Of a stretch of DNA of 64,000 nucleotides, positions 25,784 through 37,029 are shown in pieces. Every line of letters begins with the position of its first letter. Position 1 is the stretch's first letter. Made by a program: the position numbers and the translations under genes. The stretch comes from Jiella endophytica (lineage in GTDB: Bacteria; Pseudomonadota; Alphaproteobacteria; Rhizobiales; Rhizobiaceae): positions 1 through 64,000 of the forward strand of contig NZ_SOZD01000011.1 of NCBI RefSeq assembly GCF_004519335.1, given 5' to 3'. The notes under the pieces were generated by a model that worked only from the letters and a program-made list of their open reading frames with translations, was not told the origin of the DNA and made no database searches.

Positions 25784-26257
25784 ATGATGTCTAACGGGAA
25801 CTTCGCCTATCCGACGAGTTTCATCCTGGCGGATGTGGCGAGATTGATGCGGGTCGAGCTCGACCGATGCGTGACCGAACTCGGGCTCAACCTCAGTGCC
25901 GGTGATATTCGTGCGCTGATGAACATCGTTCGCTTCGATGGCATCCGGCAATGCGACATCGCCAAGACGATGAACGTCGAGCCGATGACCATCTCGGCCT
26001 ATCTCGACAGGCTGGAGAAGAACAATCTCGTGCGCCGGCAGCTCGATCCGACCGATCGGCGGGCGAGGATCGTCTGCGTCTCCGACGAGGCCCGGGCCGT
26101 GATCGACCGGATCCTGCCGCTTCTCGACGTCGTCTACGAACGGGCGATGAACGGTGTCGATCCGCAGGAGCGGGAATCCACCGAGTCGGCGCTGGAGACG
26201 GCGTGGTCGAACCTCAGCATGCGGCGTGTCAAGGAAGCCCCCATCTTTGCGAGCTAG
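25784..26257 (+). CDS. MarR family transcriptional regulator
   Basis: The product is 157 aa with a winged helix-turn-helix: RQCDIAKTMNVEPMTISAYLDRLEKNNLVRR (recognition part split here as CDIAKTMNVEPMTISAYLDR), then the wing DPTDRRARIVCVSD typical of MarR. Family members are dimers that respond to small ligands. GGAG lies before the paired ATG codons at 25784 and 25787. It may control a neighbouring gene or itself; no operator repeat was identified. Confidence 0.9.
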   Translation: MMSNGNFAYPTSFILADVARLMRVELDRCVTELGLNLSAGDIRALMNIVRFDGIRQCDIAKTMNVEPMTISAYLDRLEKNNLVRRQLDPTDRRARIVCVSDEARAVIDRILPLLDVVYERAMNGVDPQERESTESALETAWSNLSMRRVKEAPIFAS

Positions 26258-26267
26258 TGGCCCGATT

Positions 26268-26312
26268 CCGGCATCTGCTTTGCGCCAGACAACTGCCGCA
26301 AGCAGATGCCGG
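26268..26312 (+). terminator. Strong stem-loop after marR
   Basis: CCGGCATCTGCTT pairs perfectly with AAGCAGATGCCGG, extended by GCG/CGC past one bulged base, around a 12-base loop. It lies 11 bases past the marR stop. A second weaker hairpin (GATCGCC / GGCGATC) follows. There is no T-run, so it may stabilise the transcript end or be a processed small RNA. Confidence 0.5.
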
Positions 26313-26399
26313 ATCGCCGGATCTTTGGCGATCTTCCAGCTCTTTCCAGACCTTTCGGATTGGCCGCGCAAGCGGCCGCAACGGTGCCTCAGGGCCTCC

Positions 26400-26831
26400 T
26401 CAGCCGGGTGCCGCAGCCACCAGAGCGGCGATCCTCGTCGCCAGTTCATCGCCATCGACCGGCTTTTCCAGCACGAATTCGCAATGTTCCATGATCGGCT
26501 CGAGCTCGTCGATCTCGGCCCGGCCGGACATCAGGATCGCCGGCGTCGCGACGCCGCGGCCGCGCAATTCGACGAGGAGGTCCTGGCCGAGCCCGTCAAG
26601 CAGCTGAACGTCGAACAGAAGTATGCCGGGATGCCCATCCAGCCTGGCGTTGCGCGTTTCGCTCAGCGAGGAGAAGGTCTGGACCTTGGCACCATGCAGC
26701 TCGAGAATCGTCGCAAGCGCATCGCAGACCGCCTCGTCGTCATCGAGGAGATAGATGTGGACGGCGTTCAGGATTTTGGCGGCGTTCGCCATCTTGGCAC
26801 GCTCGCTTTGGTGTGACGCGGCCATCGTCAT
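26400..26831 (-). CDS. Single-domain response regulator
   Basis: The product is 143 aa, one receiver domain with IYLLDDDEAVCDAL, ILLFDVQLLDGLG, LMSGRAE and VLEKPVDGDEL. The architecture resembles the FixJ receiver but no DNA-binding domain follows. ATG codons at 26831, 26825 and 26792 are possible; GGTGAG lies before the first. It runs in the same direction as the FixJ-like gene upstream. Confidence 0.85.
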   Translation of the reverse strand: MTMAASHQSERAKMANAAKILNAVHIYLLDDDEAVCDALATILELHGAKVQTFSSLSETRNARLDGHPGILLFDVQLLDGLGQDLLVELRGRGVATPAILMSGRAEIDELEPIMEHCEFVLEKPVDGDELATRIAALVAAAPG

Positions 26832-26915
26832 CGCTCACCCCGCCGCGATCAATACGTAGATACAACTAGGAAATTTTCCGGGCCGCGGGGAAGTTTCTGC
26901 AATCGCTAAAGTAAT

Positions 26916-27548
26916 TCAGCCCTCATCCGGCTCGTAATTCGCCTGATAGGCAAGTCCAACCAGCTCGACCAGGTTCTGTGCATTCACCTTGCGCATGATG
27001 TTGGTGCGGTGAATCTCCACCGTCCGGCGAGAAATGCCGAGATTGTGGGCGATCACCTTGCTCGGGGCGCCGGCCGCGACCTGCGCGAGGATCTCCCGCT
27101 CGCGCTGCGACAGCGTCGCGAGGCGCTCGGCGGCGCGTCTGCGTTGAAGGGTCCGCTCGCGAATGGTTTCCGCCCGGGTGATCGCGTTTTCGACCGCGGT
27201 GACCAGCACGTCGTCGTCGAAGGGCTTCTCGATGAAGTCTTCGGCGCCGAGCTTCAGCGCCTCGACGGCCGCGCGGACCTCGCCGAATGCGGTGATGACG
27301 ATGACCGGGAAATCCACTTCCCGTTCGCTGAGATGGCGCTGCAGTTCGACGCCGGTCATTCCCGGCAGCCGCAGGTCGACGACGAGGCAGTCGAGTTCGG
27401 CCGAACCCGAGGCCCTGAGGAATTCGCTTTCGAGAAAATGCTGCGGCTTGGAGAAGGCGTGGACCGCAAAGCCGTTCGCCTCGAACAGCGCGGTCAGTGA
27501 CTCGCGGACTGCCAGATCGTCGTCGATGACCCCGAGAACCCGTTCCAT
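26916..27548 (-). CDS. FixJ/NarL-type two-component response regulator
   Basis: The product is 210 aa. The receiver (residues 1-120) has GVIDDDLAVRESL, LVVDLRLPGMTGVEL, ITAFGEV and FIEKPFDDDVL, all typical of FixJ. The LuxR-type helix-turn-helix follows (LSQREREILAQVAAG, SKVIAHNLGISRRTVEIHR). FixJ-like regulators activate transcription when phosphorylated. GGAGG lies 7 bases before the ATG. No FixL-like kinase is adjacent. It is the only gene of the sensory island that encodes a receiver joined to a DNA-binding domain. Confidence 0.93.
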   Translation of the reverse strand: MERVLGVIDDDLAVRESLTALFEANGFAVHAFSKPQHFLESEFLRASGSAELDCLVVDLRLPGMTGVELQRHLSEREVDFPVIVITAFGEVRAAVEALKLGAEDFIEKPFDDDVLVTAVENAITRAETIRERTLQRRRAAERLATLSQREREILAQVAAGAPSKVIAHNLGISRRTVEIHRTNIMRKVNAQNLVELVGLAYQANYEPDEG

Positions 27549-28145
27549 CGATCTTCCTCCATGGCACTGCGAGACTCTCATCCCTTGCGGGAGAAATCTT
27601 GGTGTCCGCCCGGAAAGTCCGAGACGCCGGACCGTCTCGCCCCGACGTCGCCGCGTCGAAGGCTCGCTTGCCGCAGCCCGGAACTCTCCTCCCGTCGCCC
27701 GACCCGGCCGGATCGCCGACATGTCTCAACTAGCACATGCGCGAGAGAAAAGTACGCGTCACTTGGTAGCGGCACCTATCTCCGCCGCGCTCACCTGGCA
27801 TGAAAATATCTTGTTCGCGAGACGCGGACTCAACTGTAAAGGGCTGATACGCCCGGGCCAGATGCCGCGACGCCGGCGGGCGACATGCAAATACTACTTA
27901 AAGTAAAACGACACTAAACTTTGATGACGTATAAAGTTCGAACAAAACCCGTTTACAATTAGTAGCTTAAACGCGCTTTGGCCGTTGTTTTTGCACAAAA
28001 TTAATTTCTGCCTCCTATATTTTGGGTATAGATCAACTTCAATGATGAAAAAGAGGCCCTCGCGTCAACGCGTCCTGGAGGTCGACAGAGGTCGGCGATC
28101 CATCGCGAAACGCGAGCAGCCAATCGTGACCGCGGAGGAAATTCG
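27549..28145. other. 597-base divergent region, AT-rich on the right
   Basis: It separates the FixJ-like gene from the chemoreceptor gene. Bases 27,890-28,060 are AT-rich and should hold the chemoreceptor promoter; I did not find a convincing -35/-10 pair. No coding frame is convincing. Confidence 0.45.
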
Positions 28146-29924
28146 ATGTTTGGTCAGAATGCATCTGCAGCGATCCTGAATGCCCTGGACAAATCCCTTG
28201 CCGTCATCGAGTTCAAGCCCGACGGAACGATCATCACCGCCAACCGGAACTTCTGCGCGGCGATGGGCTACGAGCTCGCCGAGATCGCCGGCAGGCACCA
28301 CTCGATCTTCGTGGAGCCGAGCGAGGCGAAGAGTGCCGAATATCGTGAGTTCTGGGAAAAGCTCGGCCGAGGCGAGTTCGACGCGAGGCAGTACAAGCGG
28401 CTCGGCAAGGGCGGCAAAGAGATCTGGATCGAAGCCTCCTATAACCCGGTCTTCTCCGGCCAGAGGGTGATCAAGGTCGTCAAGGTCGCGACGGACATCA
28501 CTGCCGCCAAGCTTGAAGCCGCCGAAAACGCCGGTAAGATCGAAGCGATTTCCCGCGCCCAGGCCGTCATCGAATTCAAGCCCGACGGTACGATCCTCAC
28601 CGCCAACGAGAATTTCTGCACCGCGCTCGGCTACAGCCTCGACGAGATCAAGGGGCGCCATCACTCGATGTTCGTCGAGCCGGCCGAGGCCGAGAGCTCC
28701 GGCTATCGCGAGTTCTGGGAAAAGCTCGGTCGCGGCGAATTCGTCACCGACGAGTTCAAGCGCGTCGGCAAGGGCGGCAGGGAGATCTACATCCAGGCAT
28801 CCTACAACCCGCTCTTCGACATGGATGGCAACGTCGTCAAGGTGGTGAAATTCGCCACCGACGTCACCGGCCGGGTCCATGCGGTCCAGGCGATCGCGTC
28901 CGGTCTCGGACAGCTCGCAGACGGCGATGTCGACCAGCAGATCGACGAGCCCTTCATCCCCTCCCTCGAGAAGCTGCGCACCGACTTCAACGCGACAGTC
29001 GCGGTGCTCCGTGACACGTTGACCACGGTCAGCGAGACCGCCGCGACGATCTCCGTCGCCACCGAGGAGATCCGCGTCGCCTCCGACGATCTCGCCCGCC
29101 GCACCGAGCAGCAGGCGGCGTCGGTCGAAGAGACCTCGGCGGCGCTCGGCGAACTGACCGACACCGTTCGCGCCTCGGCGGCGCGGGCCGAAGAGGCCGG
29201 AACCCTCGTTGCCCGGACCAAGAGCAGCGCCGAGACATCCGGCGAAGTCGTCCGGCGCGCGGTCACGGCGATGGGCGAAATCGAGGCGTCCTCCGACCAG
29301 ATCTCGCAGATCATCGGCGTCATCGACGAGATCGCCTTCCAGACCAATCTTCTCGCCCTCAATGCAGGGGTCGAGGCGGCACGCGCCGGCGAGGCCGGCA
29401 AGGGCTTCGCCGTCGTCGCCCAGGAAGTGCGGGCTCTGGCCCAGCGCTCTGCCGAGGCGGCGAAGGAGATCAAGGGCCTGATCCAGAAGTCGACCTCGCA
29501 GGTCGAAGAGGGCGTGTCGCTGGTCGGGGAGACCGGCAAGGCCCTGCAGGCGATCGTCGCCGAGGTGCAGGTCATCGATGAGAATGTCCGCGCCATCGTC
29601 GAGGCGGCCCGCAACCAGTCGACCGGTCTTGCCGAAATCAACAAGGCGGTCGGTTCGATCGACGACGGCACCCAGCAGAATGCCACCATGGTCGAGGAAT
29701 CCACTGCGGCCTGCCACAATCTCGCTGCCCAGACCCAGGAACTCGACGCCCTCATCGGCAGGTTCTCGATCGCCAGAGGGCGCCAGTCCCGCCACGACAG
29801 GCATGCCGGTCACGCGAATTTCTCGCAATCGTCCCCGGCACGTAAACTACAAAGCAACCTGAAGCAGGTATATTCCGCCAATGGCAACGCTGCCATCTCG
29901 CAGAACAACTGGGAAAATTTCTGA
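28146..29924 (+). CDS. Soluble methyl-accepting chemotaxis protein with two PAS domains and NWENF tail
   Basis: The product is 592 aa without membrane helices. Two PAS domains (about 10-125 and 130-245) are close copies: both contain [16 protein letters not shown](I/M)FVEP and [14 protein letters not shown] short HAMP-like linker leads to a signalling domain whose hairpin tip reads [20 protein letters not shown]. The last five residues are NWENF, matching the NWETF pentapeptide that tethers CheR/CheB to E. coli receptors. A cytoplasmic receptor sensing an internal (possibly redox) signal is likely. It overlaps cheW by one base (TGATG). Confidence 0.95.
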   Translation: MFGQNASAAILNALDKSLAVIEFKPDGTIITANRNFCAAMGYELAEIAGRHHSIFVEPSEAKSAEYREFWEKLGRGEFDARQYKRLGKGGKEIWIEASYNPVFSGQRVIKVVKVATDITAAKLEAAENAGKIEAISRAQAVIEFKPDGTILTANENFCTALGYSLDEIKGRHHSMFVEPAEAESSGYREFWEKLGRGEFVTDEFKRVGKGGREIYIQASYNPLFDMDGNVVKVVKFATDVTGRVHAVQAIASGLGQLADGDVDQQIDEPFIPSLEKLRTDFNATVAVLRDTLTTVSETAATISVATEEIRVASDDLARRTEQQAASVEETSAALGELTDTVRASAARAEEAGTLVARTKSSAETSGEVVRRAVTAMGEIEASSDQISQIIGVIDEIAFQTNLLALNAGVEAARAGEAGKGFAVVAQEVRALAQRSAEAAKEIKGLIQKSTSQVEEGVSLVGETGKALQAIVAEVQVIDENVRAIVEAARNQSTGLAEINKAVGSIDDGTQQNATMVEESTAACHNLAAQTQELDALIGRFSIARGRQSRHDRHAGHANFSQSSPARKLQSNLKQVYSANGNAAISQNNWENF

Positions 29925-30412
29925 TGCTGCCGCAATCCCTCGACAAATTCAGCACCGATCTCGGCGATAGCGTCATCGAGATCATCGCCTTCGAAATCGG
30001 CGGTCAGCAGTTCTGCGTCCGCACCACTGCCGTCCGCGAGATCCGCGGCTGGAGCAAGTCGACCCCCCTGCCCGGTTCGCCGCACGAGATCATGGGCATG
30101 ATGAACCTGCGCGGCTCGATCATCCCGATCGTCAACATGGCGACCAAGCTCGGCATGCCGCCCTCGGAGCCGGACGCGCGCAGCGCCGTCATCGTCGCCG
30201 AGGTGCAGAACCAGGTGATCGGGCTGCTCGTCGACCGCGTCGCCGACATCCTCACGGTCGAGTCGAGCGTCGTCCAGCCGACCCCGGAAATGCGCGGCAG
30301 CTTCACCGGCGGCCACGTCACTGGCGTGCTCGCCACCGGCCAGGGCATGATCTGCTTCCTCGATCTCGACCGGATGTTCGCCGGCTTCTCGATCGAAGAA
30401 GAAGCCGCCTGA
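29924..30412 (+). CDS. cheW: Chemotaxis coupling protein CheW
   Basis: The product is 162 aa, the SH3-like CheW fold: IIAFEIGGQQFCVRTTAVREI, PLPGSPHEIMGMMNLRGSII, GLLVDRVADIL and the closing LATGQGMICFLDLDRMF. It joins receptors to CheA. Its start overlaps the receptor stop, so receptor and coupler are made together. No cheA, cheR or cheB lies in the window. Confidence 0.95.
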   Translation: MLPQSLDKFSTDLGDSVIEIIAFEIGGQQFCVRTTAVREIRGWSKSTPLPGSPHEIMGMMNLRGSIIPIVNMATKLGMPPSEPDARSAVIVAEVQNQVIGLLVDRVADILTVESSVVQPTPEMRGSFTGGHVTGVLATGQGMICFLDLDRMFAGFSIEEEAA

Positions 30413-30437
30413 GGCAAACCGCAGTCCCAACCTCCAG

Positions 30438-30474
30438 CCGGCGTGACGCGCAGCCCGCGTTACGCCGGTTTTTT
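30438..30474 (+). terminator. Intrinsic terminator of the chemoreceptor-cheW operon
   Basis: A 13-bp stem (CCGGCGTGACGCG / CGCGTTACGCCGG, one G-T pair) around a short loop is followed by six T. It lies 25 bases past the cheW stop. Confidence 0.92.
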
Positions 30475-30603
30475 GCGTTTCCGGTCAATGCATTGAGCCG
30501 GCATGGCCGACCGACCTCCGGCCGCTGATTTTCGTCAGAACCCCATCTTGCCGAAACGCGCGACGACAACAGCTTTGTGCCGTCTCGTCTCGAACGGTTG
30601 GCC

Positions 30604-32385
30604 ATGGCCGAATTCCTTTCCGATCACTCCGCCCTCGTCGGGCTGGGCATCATCACACTCGTCTTCATCGCCTTCGTCCTCGAGCGCTATCCGCCCGAGG
30701 TCGTCGCATGCGGCGGCGCCATCGCCTTCCTGCTCTGTGGCTATCTGGATCCCAAGGAACTCGGGTCGGTGTTCTCCAACCCGGCGCCGATCACCATCGC
30801 GGCGATGTTCGTCCTCTCCGGCACGCTGATCCGCACCGGGGTGCTGGATGCCGCGGCGACATGGTTGGTCAGCCGCGCCACCCAGCGCCCGGCCGTGGCG
30901 CTGACGGCAACGGCGGCGGGGGTGATCTTCGCCTCGGCCTTCATCAACAACACCCCCGTCGTCATCGTTCTGATCCCGATCGCCGTGGAAATCGCCCGCA
31001 CGCTCAAGGTCGCCGAGACCAAGCTCCTGATGCCGCTGTCATTCGTGACGATCCTCGGCGGTACCTGTTCGATGATCGGCACCTCGACCAACCTCCTCGT
31101 CGACGGCGTCGCCCGGGGCCAGGGTCTGGAGCCCTTCTCGATCTTCGAGATCACCCCGGTCGGTCTTGTCACCGCGGCGGTGGGGCTCGCCTATCTCGGC
31201 CTGGTCGGCTGGCGGCTGCTGCCGTCGCGCGACAGCGCCGGCGCCAAGCTTTCGGAAAACGACGAGGATTCCTACTTCACCGAGATCGTCGTCAGGGAGG
31301 GCGCCAACGCCATCGGCAAGCCGCTCGGCGAGGTGAATTCCCTGTCGTCACGCGGCATCCGGCCGGTGGCGCTGCGCCGCGGCACCGAGACCTTGCGCCG
31401 CGACATCGATGCGATCGTCCTGCAGAAGGCCGACCGTATCGTGATGTTCGCGAGCCCCGAAGAGATCCTGACGCTGCATGCCAGCGACGGCTTCCGCATC
31501 GCCCGGTCGCTGCCCGCCCGCCCGGGCGAGGAGCGCGTCGTCGTCGAAGCGACGGTGGCGCCGCACCGGCGGGGCATCGGCCGCGGCGTCTGGGAACTAA
31601 CCGGCCTCTCCGGATCCGGCACCGCCGTCCTCGGCGTGATGCGCCATCGCCACGTGCCCGGCCCGAGCCTCGGCGAGACCCGGCTCCGCCCCGCCGACCG
31701 GCTGCTGCTCGAGGGATCGGCGGATTCGATCGCGGCGATCTCCGAGGCGAACGATCTCGTCGGCGTCAATATCAGCCGCGCCAGACGCTTTCGCCGCGAG
31801 AAGGCGCCGCTTGCCCTCGCCGCCCTTGCCGCCGTGGTGCTGATTTCCGCCTTCGGCCTCACCAACATCCAGACCGCCGCCTTCGTCGCCATCGCCGCGA
31901 TCCTGCTTCTCAGGGTCATCGACGCCGACGAGGCCTGGCGCCAGATCCGCGGCGATCTCCTGATCCTGATCTTCGCCATGCTGGCGATCGGCAGCGGCAT
32001 GGAGGGGGCAGGAACGGCGCAGATGATCGTCGACGCAGTCACGCCGCTGATCGAGAACGCCCCGCACATCGTCGTCCTGCTGGCGGTCTATGCGATCTCC
32101 TCGCTGCTCACCGAGATCGTCACCAACAACGCCGTCGCGGTGATCGTCACGCCGATCGCCATCGCGCTCGGCACCAAGCTCGGGGTCGATCCGCGCAGCC
32201 TGGTCGTCGCGGTGATGTTCGGCGCCTCGGCCTCCTTCGCGACGCCGATCGGCTACCAGACCAACACGCTGGTCTATGCCGCCGGCAACTACCGGTTCCT
32301 GGATTTCGTCAAGGTCGGCCTGCCGATGAACATCATCGTCGGCATCGCGACGACGATCGCGATCTATTTCTATTATCCGGCGTGA
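30604..32385 (+). CDS. SLC13-type permease with two RCK_C (TrkA-C) domains
   Basis: The product is 593 aa. About five to six membrane segments come first, including the hairpin region SFVTILGGTCSMIGTSTNLLV. Two cytoplasmic RCK_C domains (about 205-290 and 300-380) follow, then a second membrane half with SASFATPIGYQTNTLVY. This is the arrangement of SLC13/ArsB-superfamily carriers that carry RCK_C insertions. Substrates are usually anions such as sulfate or dicarboxylates, but cannot be read here. The ATG at 30604 is preferred over a GTG at 30577, although its ribosome site is weak. Confidence 0.9.
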   Translation: MAEFLSDHSALVGLGIITLVFIAFVLERYPPEVVACGGAIAFLLCGYLDPKELGSVFSNPAPITIAAMFVLSGTLIRTGVLDAAATWLVSRATQRPAVALTATAAGVIFASAFINNTPVVIVLIPIAVEIARTLKVAETKLLMPLSFVTILGGTCSMIGTSTNLLVDGVARGQGLEPFSIFEITPVGLVTAAVGLAYLGLVGWRLLPSRDSAGAKLSENDEDSYFTEIVVREGANAIGKPLGEVNSLSSRGIRPVALRRGTETLRRDIDAIVLQKADRIVMFASPEEILTLHASDGFRIARSLPARPGEERVVVEATVAPHRRGIGRGVWELTGLSGSGTAVLGVMRHRHVPGPSLGETRLRPADRLLLEGSADSIAAISEANDLVGVNISRARRFRREKAPLALAALAAVVLISAFGLTNIQTAAFVAIAAILLLRVIDADEAWRQIRGDLLILIFAMLAIGSGMEGAGTAQMIVDAVTPLIENAPHIVVLLAVYAISSLLTEIVTNNAVAVIVTPIAIALGTKLGVDPRSLVVAVMFGASASFATPIGYQTNTLVYAAGNYRFLDFVKVGLPMNIIVGIATTIAIYFYYPA

Positions 32386-32448
32386 AGGTCCCATCGAGTG
32401 CGATGAGAAGAGCTTCGCTCATTCTCCCCGCGCTCTTTGTCCGACTTC

Positions 32449-32493
32449 GCATGATCTGTTCGAAAAACCAGTCCCCGATTTTCGGGATCATGC
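32449..32493. repeat. Rhizobial-type intergenic palindromic repeat
   Basis: GCATGATC and GATCATGC form the ends of a 45-base imperfect palindrome, with TTCGAAAAACC and CCCCGATTTTCGGG between. I recall very similar intergenic units in many rhizobia. It lies exactly between two convergent genes and could end transcription from both sides. Confidence 0.75.
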
Positions 32494-32499
32494 TCTCCG

Positions 32500-35160
<2,661 letters not shown>

Positions 35161-35315
35161 TCTCTGCCGAACCGTGCTCCCGCCTGGTCATGAGCGCGCC
35201 AGGACCGCACCCCAAGGTCTAGAGCAAAATTGCCGGCTCGCCAATTGCTGCATTGCAAAAACGCTTAATCCGGCACCAGCGCCGCCTATTCCGCGAGCAC
35301 TGCGGGCTGCGGACA

Positions 35316-35348
35316 TGAAAAAAGGCCGAGGCGTCCTGCCCCGGCCTT
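35316..35348 (-). terminator. Intrinsic terminator of the dsbA-like gene
   Basis: On the minus strand AAGGCCGGGG pairs with CCTCGGCCTT and six T follow. It lies about 30 bases past the stop of the thioredoxin-like gene. Confidence 0.9.
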
Positions 35349-35378
35349 CGCAAACCCAGCCGCATAAACGGGATCAGG

Positions 35379-36143
35379 TCACATGTGCTGCTTGATCACC
35401 GCGGCCATCTGCGCCGGCTCGAGTGCGCCGGCATATTTGTCGCCGTTGACGAAGAAGGTCGGGGTGGCGCTGACGCCGAAGTCGTTCTCGCCGCGCTGCT
35501 GCACTGCGACCACCTTCTTCTGCAGTTCCTTGTCGTTGAGACAGGCGCGGAACTGCTCCTCCGACATGCCGGCGAGGCGGGAGATCTTCAAAAGCTCGGC
35601 GGAGGCCTGGTTGGAATAGGCCCATTGCGGCTGCTGGTCGAACAGAACGTCGACCATGGCGGTGCGCTTGGCGTCGTCGCCGGCGCAGCGGGCCAGCATG
35701 AAGGCGGCGAGAGCGCGCGGATCGAAGGGGAACTCCCGGATGATCAGCTTGGCCTTGCCGGTATCGATGAAGTCCTTCTTGATCGCCGGATAGGTGACCT
35801 GATGGAAGTCCCGGCAGTGGGAGCAGGTCAGCGAAGCGTATTCGACGATGGTGACGGGGGCGTCCTTGTCGCCGATGACGACGTCGGGGAGTTCCTCGGC
35901 GGCCATCAGCTTCTCGACGTCGACCTTGCCTTCGGCATCGGGCACCTTGACGTCGGCCGCTTCGCTCGACGCGCCGTCGGTCGAGGTCGCCTGGGCGAGC
36001 AGCATCGGCCGGGCGGCATCGTCGGCACGGGCCGCGACCGTCGACCAGCCCCCCAGCGCCAGCGCGCCCGCAAGCGCGGCGGCTACCCCGAAGCGCCGCA
36101 CGAGCGGGCTTTCGGCTTCGATTTTCGCAGACTGAACACTCAT
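35379..36143 (-). CDS. DsbA family thioredoxin-fold protein, periplasmic
   Basis: The product is 254 aa. An N-terminal hydrophobic stretch (FGVAAALAGALALGGWSTVAARA) acts as an anchor or signal peptide. The thioredoxin domain follows, starting DVVIGDKDAPVTIVEYASLT and then the CxxC site CSHC. The cis-proline lies in VSATPTFFVNGDKYAG. This matches the DsbA/BdbD-like proteins next to mutY and dciA in rhizobia; they introduce or handle disulfides in the periplasm. GGAGAGA precedes the ATG at 36143. Confidence 0.92.
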   Translation of the reverse strand: MSVQSAKIEAESPLVRRFGVAAALAGALALGGWSTVAARADDAARPMLLAQATSTDGASSEAADVKVPDAEGKVDVEKLMAAEELPDVVIGDKDAPVTIVEYASLTCSHCRDFHQVTYPAIKKDFIDTGKAKLIIREFPFDPRALAAFMLARCAGDDAKRTAMVDVLFDQQPQWAYSNQASAELLKISRLAGMSEEQFRACLNDKELQKKVVAVQQRGENDFGVSATPTFFVNGDKYAGALEPAQMAAVIKQHM

Positions 36144-36281
36144 GGACGAAATCTCTCCTGCTTGCCGTTGCCGGCGTCCCAGTCGGGGTCTACGGGACAT
36201 CATGGCATTTTTAAAGGCGACTGCCCGCAATGCGGGCAGTGCTGACGGGCTTTTGTTCGCCGCTTGAAGGCGACGCTCCGT

Positions 36282-36812
36282 TCAGCGGCGCGGCAGCCGG
36301 CTGAGGGTCGATTCGGCAAAGGCCGCAAGCGCGGCCTTCAGCTTCGGATCCTCGATGCGCTCGACCATTGCGGCGATCCTCGCCTTTTCCTCGGCCGCGA
36401 CGGGCCGGGTCTTCGGCCGCAGGTCGCGCTTCGGCACGGCGACCGGCTTCTGGACGAAGCGGACCTTGGCGACGGCGTAGAAGCCGAAGAAGGCGTTGAC
36501 CCGCGACAGGATCTCGCTCGTCTGGTGCTGCAGGCGCAGCGCCGCCTTCGGCTCGGCCGCGACGACCAGCGTCGCCGGTTCGAAGGGCTCGCCATTCGCC
36601 CGGTCCTTCGGCCATTGCAGCTTTTCCGGCCGTGTCGTCTCGGCGAGACGTTCGCCGACGATGCCGGACCATGCCGCGACGAGTCCCGTCGTCATGCCGG
36701 CCTTGCGCCGCAGGATCGGGTCGATGACGTCGCCGGTCAGCTCGGCGAGCGGCTGCGCCCACCGTCGCCGCCGTCCGGCCTGCCGGCCGGGCCCGTGATT
36801 GTCCTCCGCCAT
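36282..36812 (-). CDS. DciA/DUF721 family protein
   Basis: The product is 176 aa with the DUF721 core: ILRRKAGMTTGLVAAWSGIVGERLAE at the N-terminal half and FEPATLVVAAEPKAALRLQH, then INRVNAFFG-like RVNAFFGFYAVAKVRFVQ. DciA proteins help load the replicative DnaB helicase in bacteria without DnaC. The alphaproteobacterial versions are divergent, so the helicase role is inferred. I chose the ATG at 36812 because the longer frame runs into low-complexity sequence. Divergent from mutY. Confidence 0.82.
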   Translation of the reverse strand: MAEDNHGPGRQAGRRRRWAQPLAELTGDVIDPILRRKAGMTTGLVAAWSGIVGERLAETTRPEKLQWPKDRANGEPFEPATLVVAAEPKAALRLQHQTSEILSRVNAFFGFYAVAKVRFVQKPVAVPKRDLRPKTRPVAAEEKARIAAMVERIEDPKLKAALAAFAESTLSRLPRR

Positions 36813-37029
36813 GACGTCCTGCGTGCGTTGCTGCGCCAGAGAGACAACGCATAGCGCGGTGAGGCCCGCCGCAGCAACCGGCCGGCGATCCCGGCCTGTC
36901 GCCGCAGCCGGGATGACGCTCCGCCACCGTTGCCAATCTCCCGCCGTCATGCCACGAGACCGCTTCGACCCGGCCCTCTCCGGAGGGACGAAACGCTCCC
37001 GATGCCCGCCGCCGAGGCCGCCTTCCTTC

